A stretch of DNA of 60,000 nucleotides from Polytrichum commune (Eukaryota > Streptophyta > Polytrichopsida > Polytrichales > Polytrichaceae), in NCBI GenBank assembly GCA_950295325.1, contig OX485807.1, positions 26,819,666 through 26,879,665 of the forward strand, in the 5' to 3' direction. The notes below the pieces were generated by a model. It did no database searches. It saw only the letters and a program-made list of their open reading frames with translations, and had not been told where the DNA came from. Both the position numbers and the translations under genes were made by a program. Each line of letters begins with the position of its first letter. Positions within the stretch are counted from its first letter, which is position 1. Below, piece by piece: positions 44,548 through 57,772 of the stretch.

Positions 44548-47172
44548 CTCCTCCCTGTTACCGTTTGGTTCAACGGAAAGACGGTTACAACCGTTTTCCG
44601 ACGGTCTTCCCCCAACCGTCATAAACCCGTTGTAACCGCCACTTCCGGTCCGTTGGGTAATCTTGGCACGTCCGTTACTGGGTCCGGACCAATGGTTCGG
44701 ATCATGATTACACGGTCCGTCCATCCAATTTGACGGACCGGTCATAGTACTTATTTTGAGTCGTTTTATCACACAAGGCGGAGTTAGAATACCCTATTTC
44801 CTAGTACAAGTAATTTTAACCTAAGAGACCCTATTATCTTCAGATAAGCAAGGAAAAATACAGAAATGGAATCCGTATTTCCGTATTTCCGTATTTCCGT
44901 CGAATTTGGACTCCCACAATACCAGTAATGGGTGAGAACATCCCCGGTGAGATGGTAGACGAGCCAATCCATGCGTTTTCCTATGAAGCGCTCCTTTGTT
45001 GAATTTAGGATGCTCTTCAGGTTTGAGTGGTACGACTCAATGGCGGCATTAGTGTTTTGCCCCGCATGAGGTATCCTCCTTGCACCAACACACCACATGC
45101 TTGCCTTTGCTCTCCAATTGTCATTCATGTACCTCATGAACGCAGCTGACCGCGGTCTTGTGTTTGTAATACAGTCGAGTTGGTTCAAAGCCCAATCCAC
45201 AGGATCTTCGTCGACATGACATCCAATGCCATACATAATATCACCAACCATCTGGAGAACCACGGCACGTTCTCCAACAGTGTTTATTTTCTTCACTACA
45301 TTTTCTGCCCAAGCCTTCCGAACATGCCAAAGGCACAAGAAGACCTTGGCCGCAGGCCAAACAAGTCTGCACAAGGAAGTGAAAGTAAGTATGACACTCA
45401 CTACGCCACATTGCTCACATTGAAGGACATGTTCGGATATTGCTAATACCTCAATGTGTTGATTTCAGCTTGTGCGTTGTCAACTATGATTGATGAAGGA
45501 GACCAAGCTGCATTGTTTCTGGCAACTCTGTGAAGGGCTTGAAGCACAGGTTAAAGGTCTTGCTCACGAGTTCGTGATATGGCAAAGAATGCCACAGGTA
45601 TGCCATTCCTCCAATCATCAAAAACCATAACGGTATATAGGGGATACTGAAACAAAGAAGTTCAACGCATGGTGAAACAAACAGGTATAGGTATAGATTA
45701 CAGCGAATGACATAGAGAAATAGAAATTACATGAATATATTGCGTCTGACATGCATATAGTATGAAGGACATCTTTAAACAATGTAAGACAAAGAGGTAA
45801 GTGTCTAACCCGTGTTTGGGTGGTCCCAAATGTTGCGTCAATTGAGAGTGCGTTGTTGTGACCAAATTTTTCCATCATTTCTAGTTGCCATTCAGTTTGT
45901 ATTCCAAGTGTGAAGGGAGATTCACTCTGAGTAGATGAATTCAAATCCATAAGTGAGTGTTCCTGATAGTATAAGACATTGTCAGGATTTTCTGTTGTCG
46001 ACATCTGAACACTGATCGGGTCCGAAGAGTGCTTCATCCATAGCTCTTCCGCACGCTTTCGACATATATTTCTAACATCCGAAGGCAACAGGAATGTATC
46101 ACGTGTGACAGGGCCATTAGCCAAAGCCAGTTCTCTGACCTCTTTGGTGTGTTGCTGCATTATCTGTGCAGGTTATAGGCCAAAAGCGTGCATTTTAGCT
46201 ATTTTGTATTTCATGTCCTCTGAGATACCGGCACCTAAGGCATACCTGAACCCACTGACCATTGAACCATGGCAATGTTCACCACGTGTGTTGAAGTGCA
46301 TGGTGTTCTCGTAAACCAACATGCATAAAGAGGGATCCATATACGATTGTTTCGCCACAAAACAGCGCAAACAACCTCTCTTAATGGAGAAACCACCAAG
46401 ATTTTTTCCAACACGCTTAACCTTGGCACCAGTTGATTTGGTTACAGGGAATGCGTCATACTCAGGTATGACCTTCTTCCCTTTTTTGGGTTTGGCTTGA
46501 TTTTTTTTAGTCCTTCGTTTTTGGGTGGATTTGAGGAGGGCTTGCATGTCCTCTGGGACAACATTAGACTTGTCTTCCGGCCCAAAATTGCATCGATATC
46601 TGATTGTCACATAACCCACAATGAAATGTGGGCCCTTTGAGATTTCTAAATGGTGAAGGACATTGTATGGATACTCAACAGAAAATGAAGGACAATGTGA
46701 AATACATGTATGACAAATTAAATTAGAATTCAGTGCACCATACCTAAAGCACTATCATGAGCCACAAACGATGGAAGAGTGTAGAGGAGTAAATCTGACC
46801 TTACTACAAGTGCAGGACTGTAAGCCCGGGGTGATCTCAACGAATTTGGTAAGTTTCGCCTAATGACCTCAGCGGTGAACCTGCATGGATAGAGAGTGTG
46901 ATTTTGCTCGCCTGAGATGAAATCGTCTAGCCTATCCCAAAGAATGAATGCCATTCTTGAACCTTTGTGTCTACCCTTCCCATGGGTGACATGATCTGTC
47001 CACAGCAAGTCCTCCATCCTAAACTCGCCAGGGGGAGGATTTTGAATGCTCTCTCGCAAAGCCATAAGAATATCAACTTGTTGGACCCGGAATGCTGGCG
47101 GGTCAGTATGCTCTAAGGCGTTTTGTGTTGTTGCTGATGAGGCCATGGGTACTTCACACTGCATTGGTTTGG

Positions 47173-47190
47173 AAACCCTAAACCCTAAAC
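47173..47190 (+). promoter_or_regulatory. Telo-box array at the MULE 5' end
   Basis: AAACCCTAAACCCTAAAC, 2.5 plant telomere-type repeats, lies 10-45 bp upstream of the candidate ATGs (47164, 47146) of the FAR1-like MULE. It may act as a telo-box in the promoter or 5' leader. Confidence 0.45.
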
Positions 47191-47799
47191 CTCCATCACC
47201 TCCAAGTGAAGAAAGACGTCAAAGTTCTGCTAAACCCAACTGAGGTATGTGTATACAGTATGTGGGGAGGATGTTGCAACAATCAATGCGATGGCATTCG
47301 GTTGACAAGAGTGTGTGGATCAAGAGGAAGGCGCACATCTGGGATCTATGAAAAAACACAAGCAAACCATGATTGAACCCTAATGTGTATTGTGTAAGCA
47401 AGGGAAAGTGTTGCAACGTTCAATGCGATGTCATTCGGTTGACAAGAGTGTGTGGATCAAGAGGAAAGAGCACATCGGGGTTCACCCAAACTCTGTCACA
47501 CTCACTGTCGCAACCCTTGCTAGCCCCCCCTTGACCATCTTGCCAATTTTCAATTCTAGCAAAGGTTACGAGTGGCTAACCCTTCGCATACCGCCATGCT
47601 AATGGTTAGCTCCTCTAACCCCGGACCAATAGTTCATAGGAGGGAACCAACCCTCCTACTTTGCTTTCGGGACTCACCCCTTAATCGGTAACCCATTTCC
47701 CCAATGTGGACTTCCATCCATGGAAGTCCAATCCTATGTTGATCATCGCGTTGCCGGAGCAACATTACAACAACCCGAACCATACTAGGCAACTATGGC

Positions 47800-48475
47800 C
47801 TCACAATAGGCCAAAGCCCATGGACGCCTTGCCGTTCGGCCTCGGGTGGGTGAGGCCACACCACCTCACCCATATAAGCCTCTAGGACTTCACGCGGGGC
47901 CCCTACCCCACCGTCAACCAACCTCTTGTCTCTACCAAGAGTTGGGGCCAAGTGGACATTTTCCTTTAGCTGCTGGGCCTAGAACCCCCCAGCAGCTTCA
48001 GACCATCATAACTTCCTTGTATGATGTCTGATCATAACAACCAACCACTCCATCTTCATCTACGTTTCACGTAGATGCCGATGGACTCCTCACTTGCCCC
48101 ATTTGGGCAAGTTATGAGGACGTTATGCCTCTTTGAACCTTGGCAGTCCCGGGAGTCACTCCCAGGCACTGCTGCACCAGGGCGCTGTCCCGGGACAGCG
48201 CCCCACTCAAATGGCCATAACTCCTAGCTCACACCTCCGATTGAGGTGTTCTTGAGCATTCTAGAATCACCACGCTATGAGCTACGCATAGCTCATGGCC
48301 TTACCCTCATGCTTCCTAGTCTCAGTGGGTGGGAGGCGTTCCCAACGCCCGGGGCCCTCACCCACACTAGGATCACTTGGGTCCTCTCACCAATGGCGCC
48401 ACAAGTCCCGGGTGTCACTCCGGGGTCCCCCTTGTGCCCATGGTGTTTCGTACACTCCTTATGGAGAGGTGCGCG
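47800..48475 (+). mobile_element. Fragment of the hairpin-rich LTR, opposite orientation
   Basis: This is the reverse complement of 8858-9515 at high identity. Shared landmarks: GGCCTCGGGTGGGTGAGGCC, CAAGAGTTGGGGCCAAGTGG, CACTTGCCCCATTTGGGCAA and CCCATGGTGTTTCG. It contains at least five perfect or near-perfect hairpins. At the right it passes directly into the 102-bp minisatellite. The left border is unclear (somewhere between 47500 and 47800). Confidence 0.8.
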
Positions 48476-48504
48476 ACACTCGCCGCCCCGGAACCCTAAA
48501 TTTT

Positions 48505-48895
48505 CAGATCTGAGATCCATGTTTCATGGAAGTACATGGACGTGTAGGACGTTAGCATGAATGACTTCAACTGTGTTTGGTAGATGGCCCTGGAACCCGA
48601 ATGGTTCAGATCTGAGATCCATGTTTCCCGGAAGTACATGGACGTGTAGGACGTTAACGTGAATGACTTCAACTGTGTTTGGTAGATGGCCCTGGAACCC
48701 TAATGGTTCAGATCTGAGATCCATGTTTCACGGAAGTACATGGACGTGTAGGACGTTAGCGTGAATGACTTCAACTGTGTTTGGTAGATGGCCCTGGAAC
48801 CCGAATGGTTCAGATCTGAGATCCATGTTTCCCGGAAGTACATGGACGTGTAGGACGTTAACGTCAATGACTTCAACTATGTTTGGTAGATAGCA
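48505..48895. repeat. 102-bp minisatellite
   Basis: Four units, starting CAGATCTGAGATCCATGTTT at 48505, 48607, 48709 and 48811. Each contains GGAAGTACATGGACGTGTAG and GATGGCCCTGGAACCC. Units alternate in detail (TTTCATGG/TTTCACGG versus TTTCCCGG; TTAGC versus TTAAC), consistent with a two-unit higher-order repeat. Confidence 0.9.
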
Positions 48896-51800
48896 TGGTG
48901 GCGTCCTCCATCATCCGTTATGGACGGAACAATGTTTTCATCCATGTCGAGCAGCCAGCTCAGTTGACGGGCGGGCAGGGCCTTTTTCCCTGGGAGTTGC
49001 CCCCTACAAGTTCGTAGGGGGTACTTTAGCGTCTGCCGATCATTGAGGCACTTCGATGGGCCTTGGTGGATCAACGGTCTGGATGCACTATGAAGAATCT
49101 CATATATAGCGCCTCAGTGACACGGCAACCGAACCGGCAAAAAGGTGTGAATCTAGCCAAAAAAGGTGTGGAAATAGCAATCCCCTTTGTATATTGAACA
49201 TATGTTGATAATTACTTGTTTGACATCACACCTTGCACTCCACTTGTATTGTCTTCTAGAATATGTAGACTTCTTCTTTAGATTTTTTTTGTTAACAAAA
49301 ATTTATTTGCTTTGTAGATCAATATTTTTTTAATATTTATGATCTTTTTTTGCACAAAATTCAAAGTTAGTATATAGTTTTAATCACTTTCACTTAAACA
49401 TGTGCAAGGATCAAGAGTTGTCCACTTTACTGTGTTTGCACCCTCTTACAATAAAACTCTATGTATCAATAGATAGGTTGTTGGTAAATGGTTGTAGAAT
49501 AATACAGAGTTGCATGGTAAACTATGTGCAGTCTCTCTTATGTCATGGACAAGACTAAACTAGCATCATCCATTCTTGAAGCTTTTTGACTTGGCTCCCC
49601 ATACTCCAACACATTTGTATGGTAGCCATAATGCTAGATACGGTGGACAAGCAAAAAGCTAGCAATTGAACGGCTATTTGGACATGTCTTTGCAATTTAT
49701 CTTTGAACAAGGAAAAATTGAACGATTCTTAGCGCAATTCTACTGGAAAATCTCTCTCTCTCTCTCTCTTGTTTCAATAGTGGTCTATTTCTTTGTTTTA
49801 TGTGGGGAACATTCGGTAAGGTACGTGGGCTTTATGTGGGCTTGATTTGTTATCTACATTTGAATGGTGTAAGGCAAAGTTTGTTGTTTAAAATGAACAC
49901 TAAAAACACACATGATATAATGAGATTGGATTATGTGCTCAAAATATAGACACCGTTCTAGGTTTATTGGTTGACAGAATTGGGAGGGTTCAGGTGATCA
50001 TTTGAGGAGAAATAAAATCTTCAAACTGAATTCCTATAAGTTTTGCATCTCAACTCCAAATCTAGAATTTGAAATGATAATCTCTATGATTTGCAATGGC
50101 CAACTTGATGAGGCAATTCCTAGTCCAATCTAGCACCCAAAAATGTTTGGGGAGTTGGAAGTGCCCACCATCATAAGGCTACATTTCTTATGACATCAAA
50201 CATTTTGAAAATGATGAAGGCTTGGGGGGGTGACTAGCCAAAAAATATAAACCACGTGAGAACAACTATAGGGTGTTTTTTTATTCATTGCCAAAAACAA
50301 ATTATAGAAACTTAGGATCTACCATAGCCTAATTAAATTGCAAAACATATGATTACATAAAATTTAGCATAAGGGGAAAACCCCCACTTTATGTGTGAGG
50401 TAGAAAGAAATTAGTATGACAAAAATAATAAAGGATTTTAAAAAATGAGTATATTCACATATAATACATGCAAAATGAATGACAACTGAATGATTAGGTT
50501 ATGATGTGTACACTTTTTTTCAACGATATATAGTAATGTGGATATACGCCATGCCCTATTGGAGTCTTAAGATTGTCTTCGTACAGAACGGGTAAATCAA
50601 AATTTTATAAGTAATTTAACATTATTTGAAATAGCCTAGGTTTTCTTTTATAATTACCAATAGGGTGCTAAATATTTGGTGAAGTTGTTTTTTTCTACTT
50701 AAAGGGTTTCCTAAAATCCAAACGAGGAGACAAATAACCCACATAAAATTACCCTTTCTACACACATAACACAAGAGAGAGTGACCCCCCCCCCCCAGGA
50801 TGAAGGAAGACCCATTATTAATTTAAGATGATATTGTTTGGAAATAATTGGTCTTCTTTCACAATTGGTGTTGCACATGTGTTTTATTGGCTTTGTTTGT
50901 AGGACAAAGACTATGCATCAACTTCTCTGTCTCAAGAGCAAATTTCCTAACCACTTTGCGTTCACATTTGGACGCTACTTATTCTTGCTATTTGGTAGAC
51001 TTTATTTAATATGGATGTTAACTCTCTCTCTATATATATATCTAGTTAACTATAGTTTCTCTCTAAAATGTATTGAAAATAATTCTTACTTAACTATAGT
51101 TATTTTGGCAGTTGTTAATTTTTTATTTCAAAAATTTCAAGTGATAAATGAGTAGCCTTAGTCCTTGATCCGCATTTGAGAAAAAGGTGCACAACATCCA
51201 ATAAAGTTTGGTTATATGTATAGTAAATAGCCACGGATTGGCATGAGCAAAGTAGACAGCTACAGCTGTAGTCTTTCATAATAAAGGACAGAGCCTCACG
51301 GTTATACCGTTTTCTTGTTAAAATCCAAAGGATTTGGTGACCGGGAAAAACCAAAAAAAAAAAAGGGTACTAGGAAAACTCAAGATCTATGGATCAACTC
51401 AAGCATAGTGTTGCCAACACGTTTCAATTGACTTGAGACGTGCATACTCTTAGATAGATTTTGGAACATGTGCAAGGATGTACTTCACCGCACATGACCG
51501 TTAGTTTGAACCTTAAGCCATTCCAATTACATAGTATATTTGGGATATGGTTTGTTTTTATAACCTCATTTTGGGCCACACAAAACGTCAATACGACAAC
51601 ACATTGGTGTTGGCAAGAAGACTTTGAAATCAAGTCCCAATGACGAGCTTGAAATATGTGCACTGCTCTTAAATTAGAATTAAAAACAACCAAAGCCTTA
51701 ACATCACCACCACGAGGTTGAAGAACATTGCTCTTAATGTCTTCCATCGCAAACCATAAAGCCCATATAAATGATAACTAAACAACACAATGAATAAATT

Positions 51801-54796
51801 GAGAGATCAAGATCATCGTGCATGGAGAGCTAAGAAAATCCACAAGGGTTGTTATGGACCCCTTTAAGAATACTTTGCAAACCATAGAGTTAAACATCCA
51901 TGAGGAAAAAACTATGACCACAATGGGAGCTTTTAATAGAAGGCTCGTCAACCGGCTTGAAGAAATTGTGACAAAAGGAACCATGTTAGAAGGGTGTAGA
52001 GTCAAATCTAGAGTTATCCGTAAAGTTTTGTGAAGAGAGATGAAACCTTGGGTTAATTCTTGTAAACTTGAGGTTTGGGCATAAATGCAAGATTTCATGT
52101 GTTTTAATTTACAAATAACTCTCATACCCAGTAAATTTAATAAGTGATCAAATTTTCAAAGAAAAGAGGTCATAAGGAAGAGTACATGCTAGACTTTCAC
52201 CAAGTCACAAGCATGCTTGAAGCCAAGATCTTGTGGCACTAAACCTCATGACGAATGATTTTAGTTACAAGCTTTCAAGAGAGGAGCATTAGCTATAATT
52301 GTTGGAATGACGAAGCAACAATTGGATGGTTACACTAATTTCTTGCTATTTCACACAAAAAAATCATGGAATAATCTCCAAATATTTTATTTTTCTATTT
52401 TAAAAATCACACATCTCTGGCGCATAGCCATATCAAAAAATTGCTACTCATGACATACCATTAGACCATCACCCTTGGAGTTTGCTTTATTGTTTAGATT
52501 ACCCAGTCTTTCAAAATAATAGTGGATCAATTCTTTGTACAGTAATAATAGGATGCCACACAATGGACAAGTACATGAGTGCACCATGAAGATAGAATGT
52601 GTTAGTAGTGGAGACCATATATATTCAATTCAAGGAATCCACATTAAATATCTTCTAGAGGGTTAATGTAGGCCACTCTATGTTCTTACTATATACGAAC
52701 TTGAAAGATTTAGCAATTACTAGTGGAACTAACTTATTTCAAAAAACTATGTGACATCCCATGACAATGGGGACCGTAAAGGTGAGTGGACACCCTATCA
52801 AGGTTTTAGCCTCCCATCCACACAAATTTCAATCGGATATAATCAACTGATTGGAAATCAATGTGGTCTTTGATTTTTTTTCATTTTGATCCTTCTCCCA
52901 TCCCCACTAGTTACACATTTTAGGGGGATTTAGTGCAATGAAATCTCTCAACAAAGTGCAAAGTGCCAATAACCCTAGAAGATAAATAGAGTAGTGGTAG
53001 GAGTACTTGAAAAAACGCTTCACACTTACATTGACATAATGATTTATTTGGTGTAAGATCATAAGCAGCCCGCCTACAAACCCATTGGTGATTCTTATGT
53101 GCAATCCATGTTATATGTGTTCTAGAAGGAAACTTTACATAGGTTTAAGGAGTATCTATCTCACATGTCAGCTCTCTATAAGTAGTTCTCGAGTACACGA
53201 ACTTGTTGGTCTTCTTACATGTGCTAGACATTAAGACCGGTACATACTATGAGATGAAATCCTCAACATACCGCCTTGAAACCCCAGGGTGCATTATTTT
53301 GTTGTGTTAAGATTTTAGGGTGGAAAAGAAAGTATTATTTTTCAACATCGTAGTAGTGTGGATGGTTGGCTTTGTCACATGCTGACTTGCATGATTTGCT
53401 TTGAATTGTATTGCGTCAATATGGGTTGATATTGGGCGTTTTGATCAAGATGTGGGACCCATTCCGCTCCCTTTATGACCACGAAAGGATCATGACAACC
53501 TTGCCACATTGTGTACCTAACTATCTTATAGCCATGATACCTAAGGTAGGCCTACCCTGAAGCCACACTAAACCTCAAACCAACATTGTGTACCTAGGTA
53601 GTCACATATAGTGTTGGCTAATAGGTATGACGAGGCTAAAGGTATGGATTTGGTTTTTTAAAATTTGTGCCATCCGTAAGCATGGACAAGTTGTCACACT
53701 TTATTTGATGGTTTTGGGTTGCAATGATGTCAAAACAATTTCTATGTCAAGATGCTTATGACAAGAAGAAAAAAGATAAAGGAAAAAAAAAGTCCATGAG
53801 AGAATGACTTTCAATGTTAAGTGCACAATGGGTGGTAGTCTCACATGCGACCATCACTTGACAAAAAAGAAAGTTGATGCTTCATAACATTATTTAGTCA
53901 AGGACACATGATGTTAAGATCCCCAAGAATAAGCACAAGTAGATGTGTCAAGATCCAAGGATTCATAATATGGGAGTCGTGATTGCCACTAATGAAACTT
54001 AGCAAGGTTATATTATGAGGAGAAGGAGGGAGCCAATTTTAGGGCCAATTTACACTATGGGCAAGAGTTGTGACCACAATATTGTCAAGGAATTTGACAT
54101 TCACTTAAAGGCAATAACATGAAGAATGTGCAGTCATATTTTTTGGGGTCATGTGTTTTAAGTGTAGACATATGTGACCTACTTTTCAATTGAAGGTTGT
54201 TTCATTACCAACCCATATGGTTCATCTACACATTAAACCCTAATAAATCAAGGGTTGTGAGATTTTGAAGTATTGCGGTCTCCAAGTTTTGTGTTACAAC
54301 CCCCCTCTTTGAGGTGGGCTTGGCACAAAGTTTGGTAGACAACAAAGGTATGAAGGTTCATCCATTCATTTAGTTTTTTTTATTCAATTTTTTTGTTAAT
54401 TTGTTTTTTCATTGAAGTTGACTTCTAGGTAACAATTGACCAAGGAGTTGACTGAGTCAGTTTACCAAAGGATAAATTATCGGACTTAGCCTCATTGAGG
54501 TGACATTTTGGGTCCTTTGTCACGTTGCCGTCACTAGATCTAATGCAATATTCATCCACATTGCCTTAAGTCAAATTTAATCATAGACTTAGGCTCACAA
54601 AGTACAGTATAAGTGAAACAGATGGTGTTGACATTTTCACAAATGAGAGATTTGATTTTAAATGGACACAAACTCCTTAAGTTCTAGTGTAAAGAGTCCC
54701 CTTACGGGCTCATTGTAGAAAGAGCTCAAACGATATTTGTTAAGTAAGGATGTGGATAAAATAAATAAATAAAGCCATATGACATTATTCATTGTG
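48896..54796. other. AT-rich region without recognisable genes
   Basis: Read on both strands; only short frames without known motifs. Visible landmarks are a (CT)n microsatellite at 49751-49770, a C12 run near 50788 and A/T-rich stretches. There is no tRNA, rRNA or conserved protein motif that I can support. It is probably old repeat-derived sequence. Confidence 0.5.
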
Positions 54797-55178
54797 CATC
54801 ATCGTTGAGCCTCAGGCTAGATCACATCTTCATTCAGCTCGGCTCCGCCCCTCCCACGCCTCTTTCACTGCCCGGTCTTCTTGCCTGCACATGCGTAGGA
54901 ACTCTTCCCCATTGGGAACCAAGGTGACAAAACCTGGTCACTTAAGCCATCAAGCTCCTTTGGCATGTGAAGGAACTCCACCAATCAGCTTGGAAATAAT
55001 AGAAAGTGATGTCAACTTAAATATTTGTAAGTTTGACCATGTATTGTCACATTGGTTCCCAACGAGAAAGAGTTCCCACGCAGGTGTGAACAGGAAAACC
55101 GGACTGTGCAGAAGGCATGGGAGTGCCGGGACCCAGCCGACTGAAGATGTGATCTAGCCCAGGGTCATCATTGAGTGT
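54797..55178. mobile_element. Foldback MITE with ~130-bp imperfect arms
   Basis: The left arm (about 54800-54935) and the reverse complement of the right arm (about 55035-55175) align over CTAGATCACATCTTC, CTCGGCTCC/TCGGCTGGGTCC, GGAACTCTT and TTGGGAACCAA. About 100 bp lies between. The structure would fold into a long hairpin, as foldback MITEs and MITE-derived small-RNA precursors do. Target duplication was not resolved. Confidence 0.65.
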
Positions 55179-57513
55179 ACCTGACATGAAAATGCTCATA
55201 AAAAACATTAAAAAAACAAGAACAAAAAAAAAAACACATTGATGAACGGTGATAATGTCATGTTTTCAACAAGAACAATTGCGGCAAGGACTGCTTACGG
55301 AGAAGGCGGAGGTAGTGCCGCTCTTGTCATACAAAGTACACATTAACTCACGGCCTTTCATTCCAAGAGTACTCTTAACTTGTTTGGGCTGTTACCTACA
55401 TAAGATTATAAAAAGGAAGCCATAACCCCCACCTAGTGTGGTTGCCACTCAAGGCAGTCTCTTTCTCTCTCTCTCTCTTTCTTGAAAGTAAAGCCCGGGG
55501 TGCATCAAGGCATGGAGCTTGGCATCTACAACCGCTTTCTCAAATAGTGGAGGCCAATGCCTAGGGACTTAGGGCCACTTCACACTATGGCGTCCAAGTT
55601 GAGAGGTGGTGGGATTGAATGGCCAAACTTTGTTGAGAGTCTAAAGAAACGGGCTGAAAATACATAGCCAATAACATAGAGGAAATGGAGCCTTCGGCTG
55701 AGCATAGTGTGAAGCCTCCAAAGGCCAGGCCCAAAGTCGAAACCTTTGGCCATGAACTCCCACGGCCTCTTGACTCGGAGAGTCATAGTGTGAAGCCTCC
55801 CAAGGCCAAGCCCAAAGTTCAAAGGAGGAAGGAGCATCCCACTTTATTCCATGCCCAAAGCAACCCCTCCACTCTAATGGCCAAGATCTTGTCATTTTTT
55901 TGGTTTGATTCATGCAAAAAAGTCGATGGCCTCTCGACCATAGTTTGGGTTATCATTCCTGTCCGACCCAAACTTCCTTTGAGAGTTTGTTGCCTTGGTG
56001 TAAAAAAAAGTATTGCCATGGAGGCACTTTGGAGGGTGATGGCCTTAGGACTTTGGCCTCTAGGGTGAAGGGTCGAGAGGCCGAATTCTTGGTTTCTTGC
56101 AAGTTGATTGGTGGAAATCGACGGCCTCTCAACCTTCGGCCAAAGTATGAAGTGGCCCTTAAATATTAATCAACATAAGACCTCACTTCCAAGCCTTGCT
56201 TGGGATCAGATTGACACTGTTCACTTTTATGAAGTAATTAATGATATACCATAGGTTGATAGTAGGATGAGAAAAAAATGCCCAATAATTAGTTTATTTC
56301 GGGAAAAGGGCTTAGGCGGTCTATAAAAACCTTTATGGAAATTTAGGCAAATATGTACATACATACATACATAAACACATGACATATCTTATATGCACTT
56401 TCCCCACACTTCTCTAGCGAATTCTGCTTCTCTCAAGCTTTTAGGACTCTTGATTTTGAGACGTTATGTTTGTAATGCATGAATGCCAACTTTAAATTCA
56501 CTATGTGTGAATGCCAAAGTGAATGCGCACAATAAATAACGTTGGCAGTGCATTTGAGTTATTGACTTTGGCCTCATTCCATAACACACCAAATTTCCTA
56601 ATATCTAGACATTTTATGATGTTTTTTCCTTTCATTTAGGCCATCTGACTCATTAATTTCCAAGAAAACTAGGCTTGATTCTTAATTATTTTCCAACCAT
56701 CTTGCTATCATTCCATGGCATTCTTGGCATTCTCAACCCATGGCCCACCCAAATCATAAGGGGGGGGGGGGGTTGGGTAATCCATGTCACTGAGGCGTTG
56801 TGAATGAAGGGTGTGTGGTCGTGGGCAGACCACATCCAAGCCATTCATTCGCAAAGCCCCATCCTACGGTCTACAAAACTCATCGGGCAACCCGAAAAAA
56901 ACTTCCGAAGGATGTAATTTTGGCGGATGAGAAATCAATGTTTGCAAGATGAAGGGGTTAATTGTTCATCCCATCGTATGAGAGCATTTGTGTGGGATTT
57001 TAAAGGTTCCTAGAGGGTTCCCTAAGTTCCCAATGGAGTCCCCCAATTGATTCTTTGGATGTCCCAACCAATGAATTGTTGTATCAAATTTCTTAGAATG
57101 ATTGTCTAGAAGTGTTTGTTCGAGGAAAATATTGAACAAATTTTACCTATCCCAACTAGGATGGGAAGTCCTACCCCCATTATAATTTACTACAGGCATG
57201 AGAGGCACCATACACACACAATTATCAAGTGCCTCCATGACCTCCATATCCCCAACCCCAAAATCCACAAATCAATGGGATTTTTTCCACAAATCGCCAT
57301 AAGATATTTAACACGTATCATTCTTAATGAAAGAGAACTTGAAAAGAACCAGGCCCCGGTACCATTGGACTAAAACATCTAACACATGAACTTGATGTAT
57401 AACAGGCAACCAACACTAATCCACAATCTACATGTGAGAGTAGGTATTAAGTTGCCCTCACACCCATGTCCACGCCTCGGGGGGGGCAGTGTGTTAAAAA
57501 GTTAAGGATATAG
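55179..57513. other. Non-genic region with a short tandem duplication
   Basis: GTGTGAAGCCTCC(A/C)AAGGCCA is repeated at about 55708 and 55791 (period ~84). A CATA tetranucleotide run is near 56356 and a G13 run near 56760. Short frames over the duplication (KPPKARPKV / KPPKAKPKV) reflect the repeat and have no recognised domain. Nothing else supported. Confidence 0.45.
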
Positions 57514-57772
57514 GTGCGAACAACCACTATTTTATAGGGGGGTATTACTTTCAATTCTCTTCTTTTTTTCACATGCTATCATTATGTAAATTTCTACTTT
57601 GGGTTAATAGAAAAATGGCTTGCATTACTTATAATTCCAAATTATCTATTATTCCATACCCTATAGTACTTTAAAGATGTCCAATGCCATTTTTGATACC
57701 CTATATTACTCTTAAGTCCATTTATAATTTTTAGCTCCCATGTTTTTAAAATACCCTATCATTTGTTCGCAC
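57514..57772. mobile_element. Candidate hAT-type MITE, 259 bp
   Basis: It begins GTGCGAACAA and ends TTGTTCGCAC (perfect 10-bp inverted ends). The flanking 8-mers, GGATATAG (57506-57513) and GTATATTG (57773-57780), match at six of eight positions. AT-rich, no coding capacity. Inverted ends plus an aged 8-bp duplication point to a hAT-related MITE, though the short TIR leaves room for chance. Confidence 0.55.

Larger units (their letters stand above)
40880..44790 (-). mobile_element. CCGGAT-rich retroelement-like insertion in a MULE intron
   Basis: Composition changes sharply inside the 4.07-kb intron: GC-rich, with dozens of ATCCGGA/TCCGGAT words. On the minus strand there is a promoter-like 5' region (44790-44310), one long gag-like coding region (42236-44308) and a 1.3-kb 3' region beginning TGTCAGCGGAAAATCCGG at about 42139. 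No second copy of that 3' region exists upstream, so a standard two-LTR structure is not visible. Exact ends are uncertain because the host intron has no intact relative here. Probably a non-autonomous or partly deleted retroelement. Confidence 0.6.
40038..47146 (-). pseudogene. FAR1-like MULE transposase (second family), degraded
   Basis: Minus strand. Exons with matching phases and splice signals: 46744-47146, 45810-46634, 45450-45646, 44923-45366 and 40038-40854. Features: FAR1/GCM-like zinc region (GCLRCFVAKQ...HFNTRGEHCHG, about 46270-46380); catalytic Asp in LSIDATFGTT, second acid in VFDDWRNG or IVDNAQAEIN, WHVRKAWAENV, Glu in NAAIESYH; SWIM CDCPVAREGMICKH (about 40615-40665); coiled C-terminal tail. 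Lesions: TAA 46173-46175 after KMHAFGL, TAA 45551-45553, TAG 40308-40310. The last intron (40855-44922) holds a ~3.9-kb insertion. An upstream ATG at 47164 is also in frame. The C-terminus has HPIDLSQPD and VDLEAE, weak SUMO-interaction-like motifs. Confidence 0.8.

Noticed and set aside
47173-47190. Interstitial telomere or chromosome end
   Set aside because: Only about 2.5 repeats, next to a gene start; a telo-box promoter element is more likely.
48896-54796. Short frames of 60-115 codons in the AT-rich right part
   Set aside because: No conserved motifs, splice structure or codon bias; treated as chance frames.
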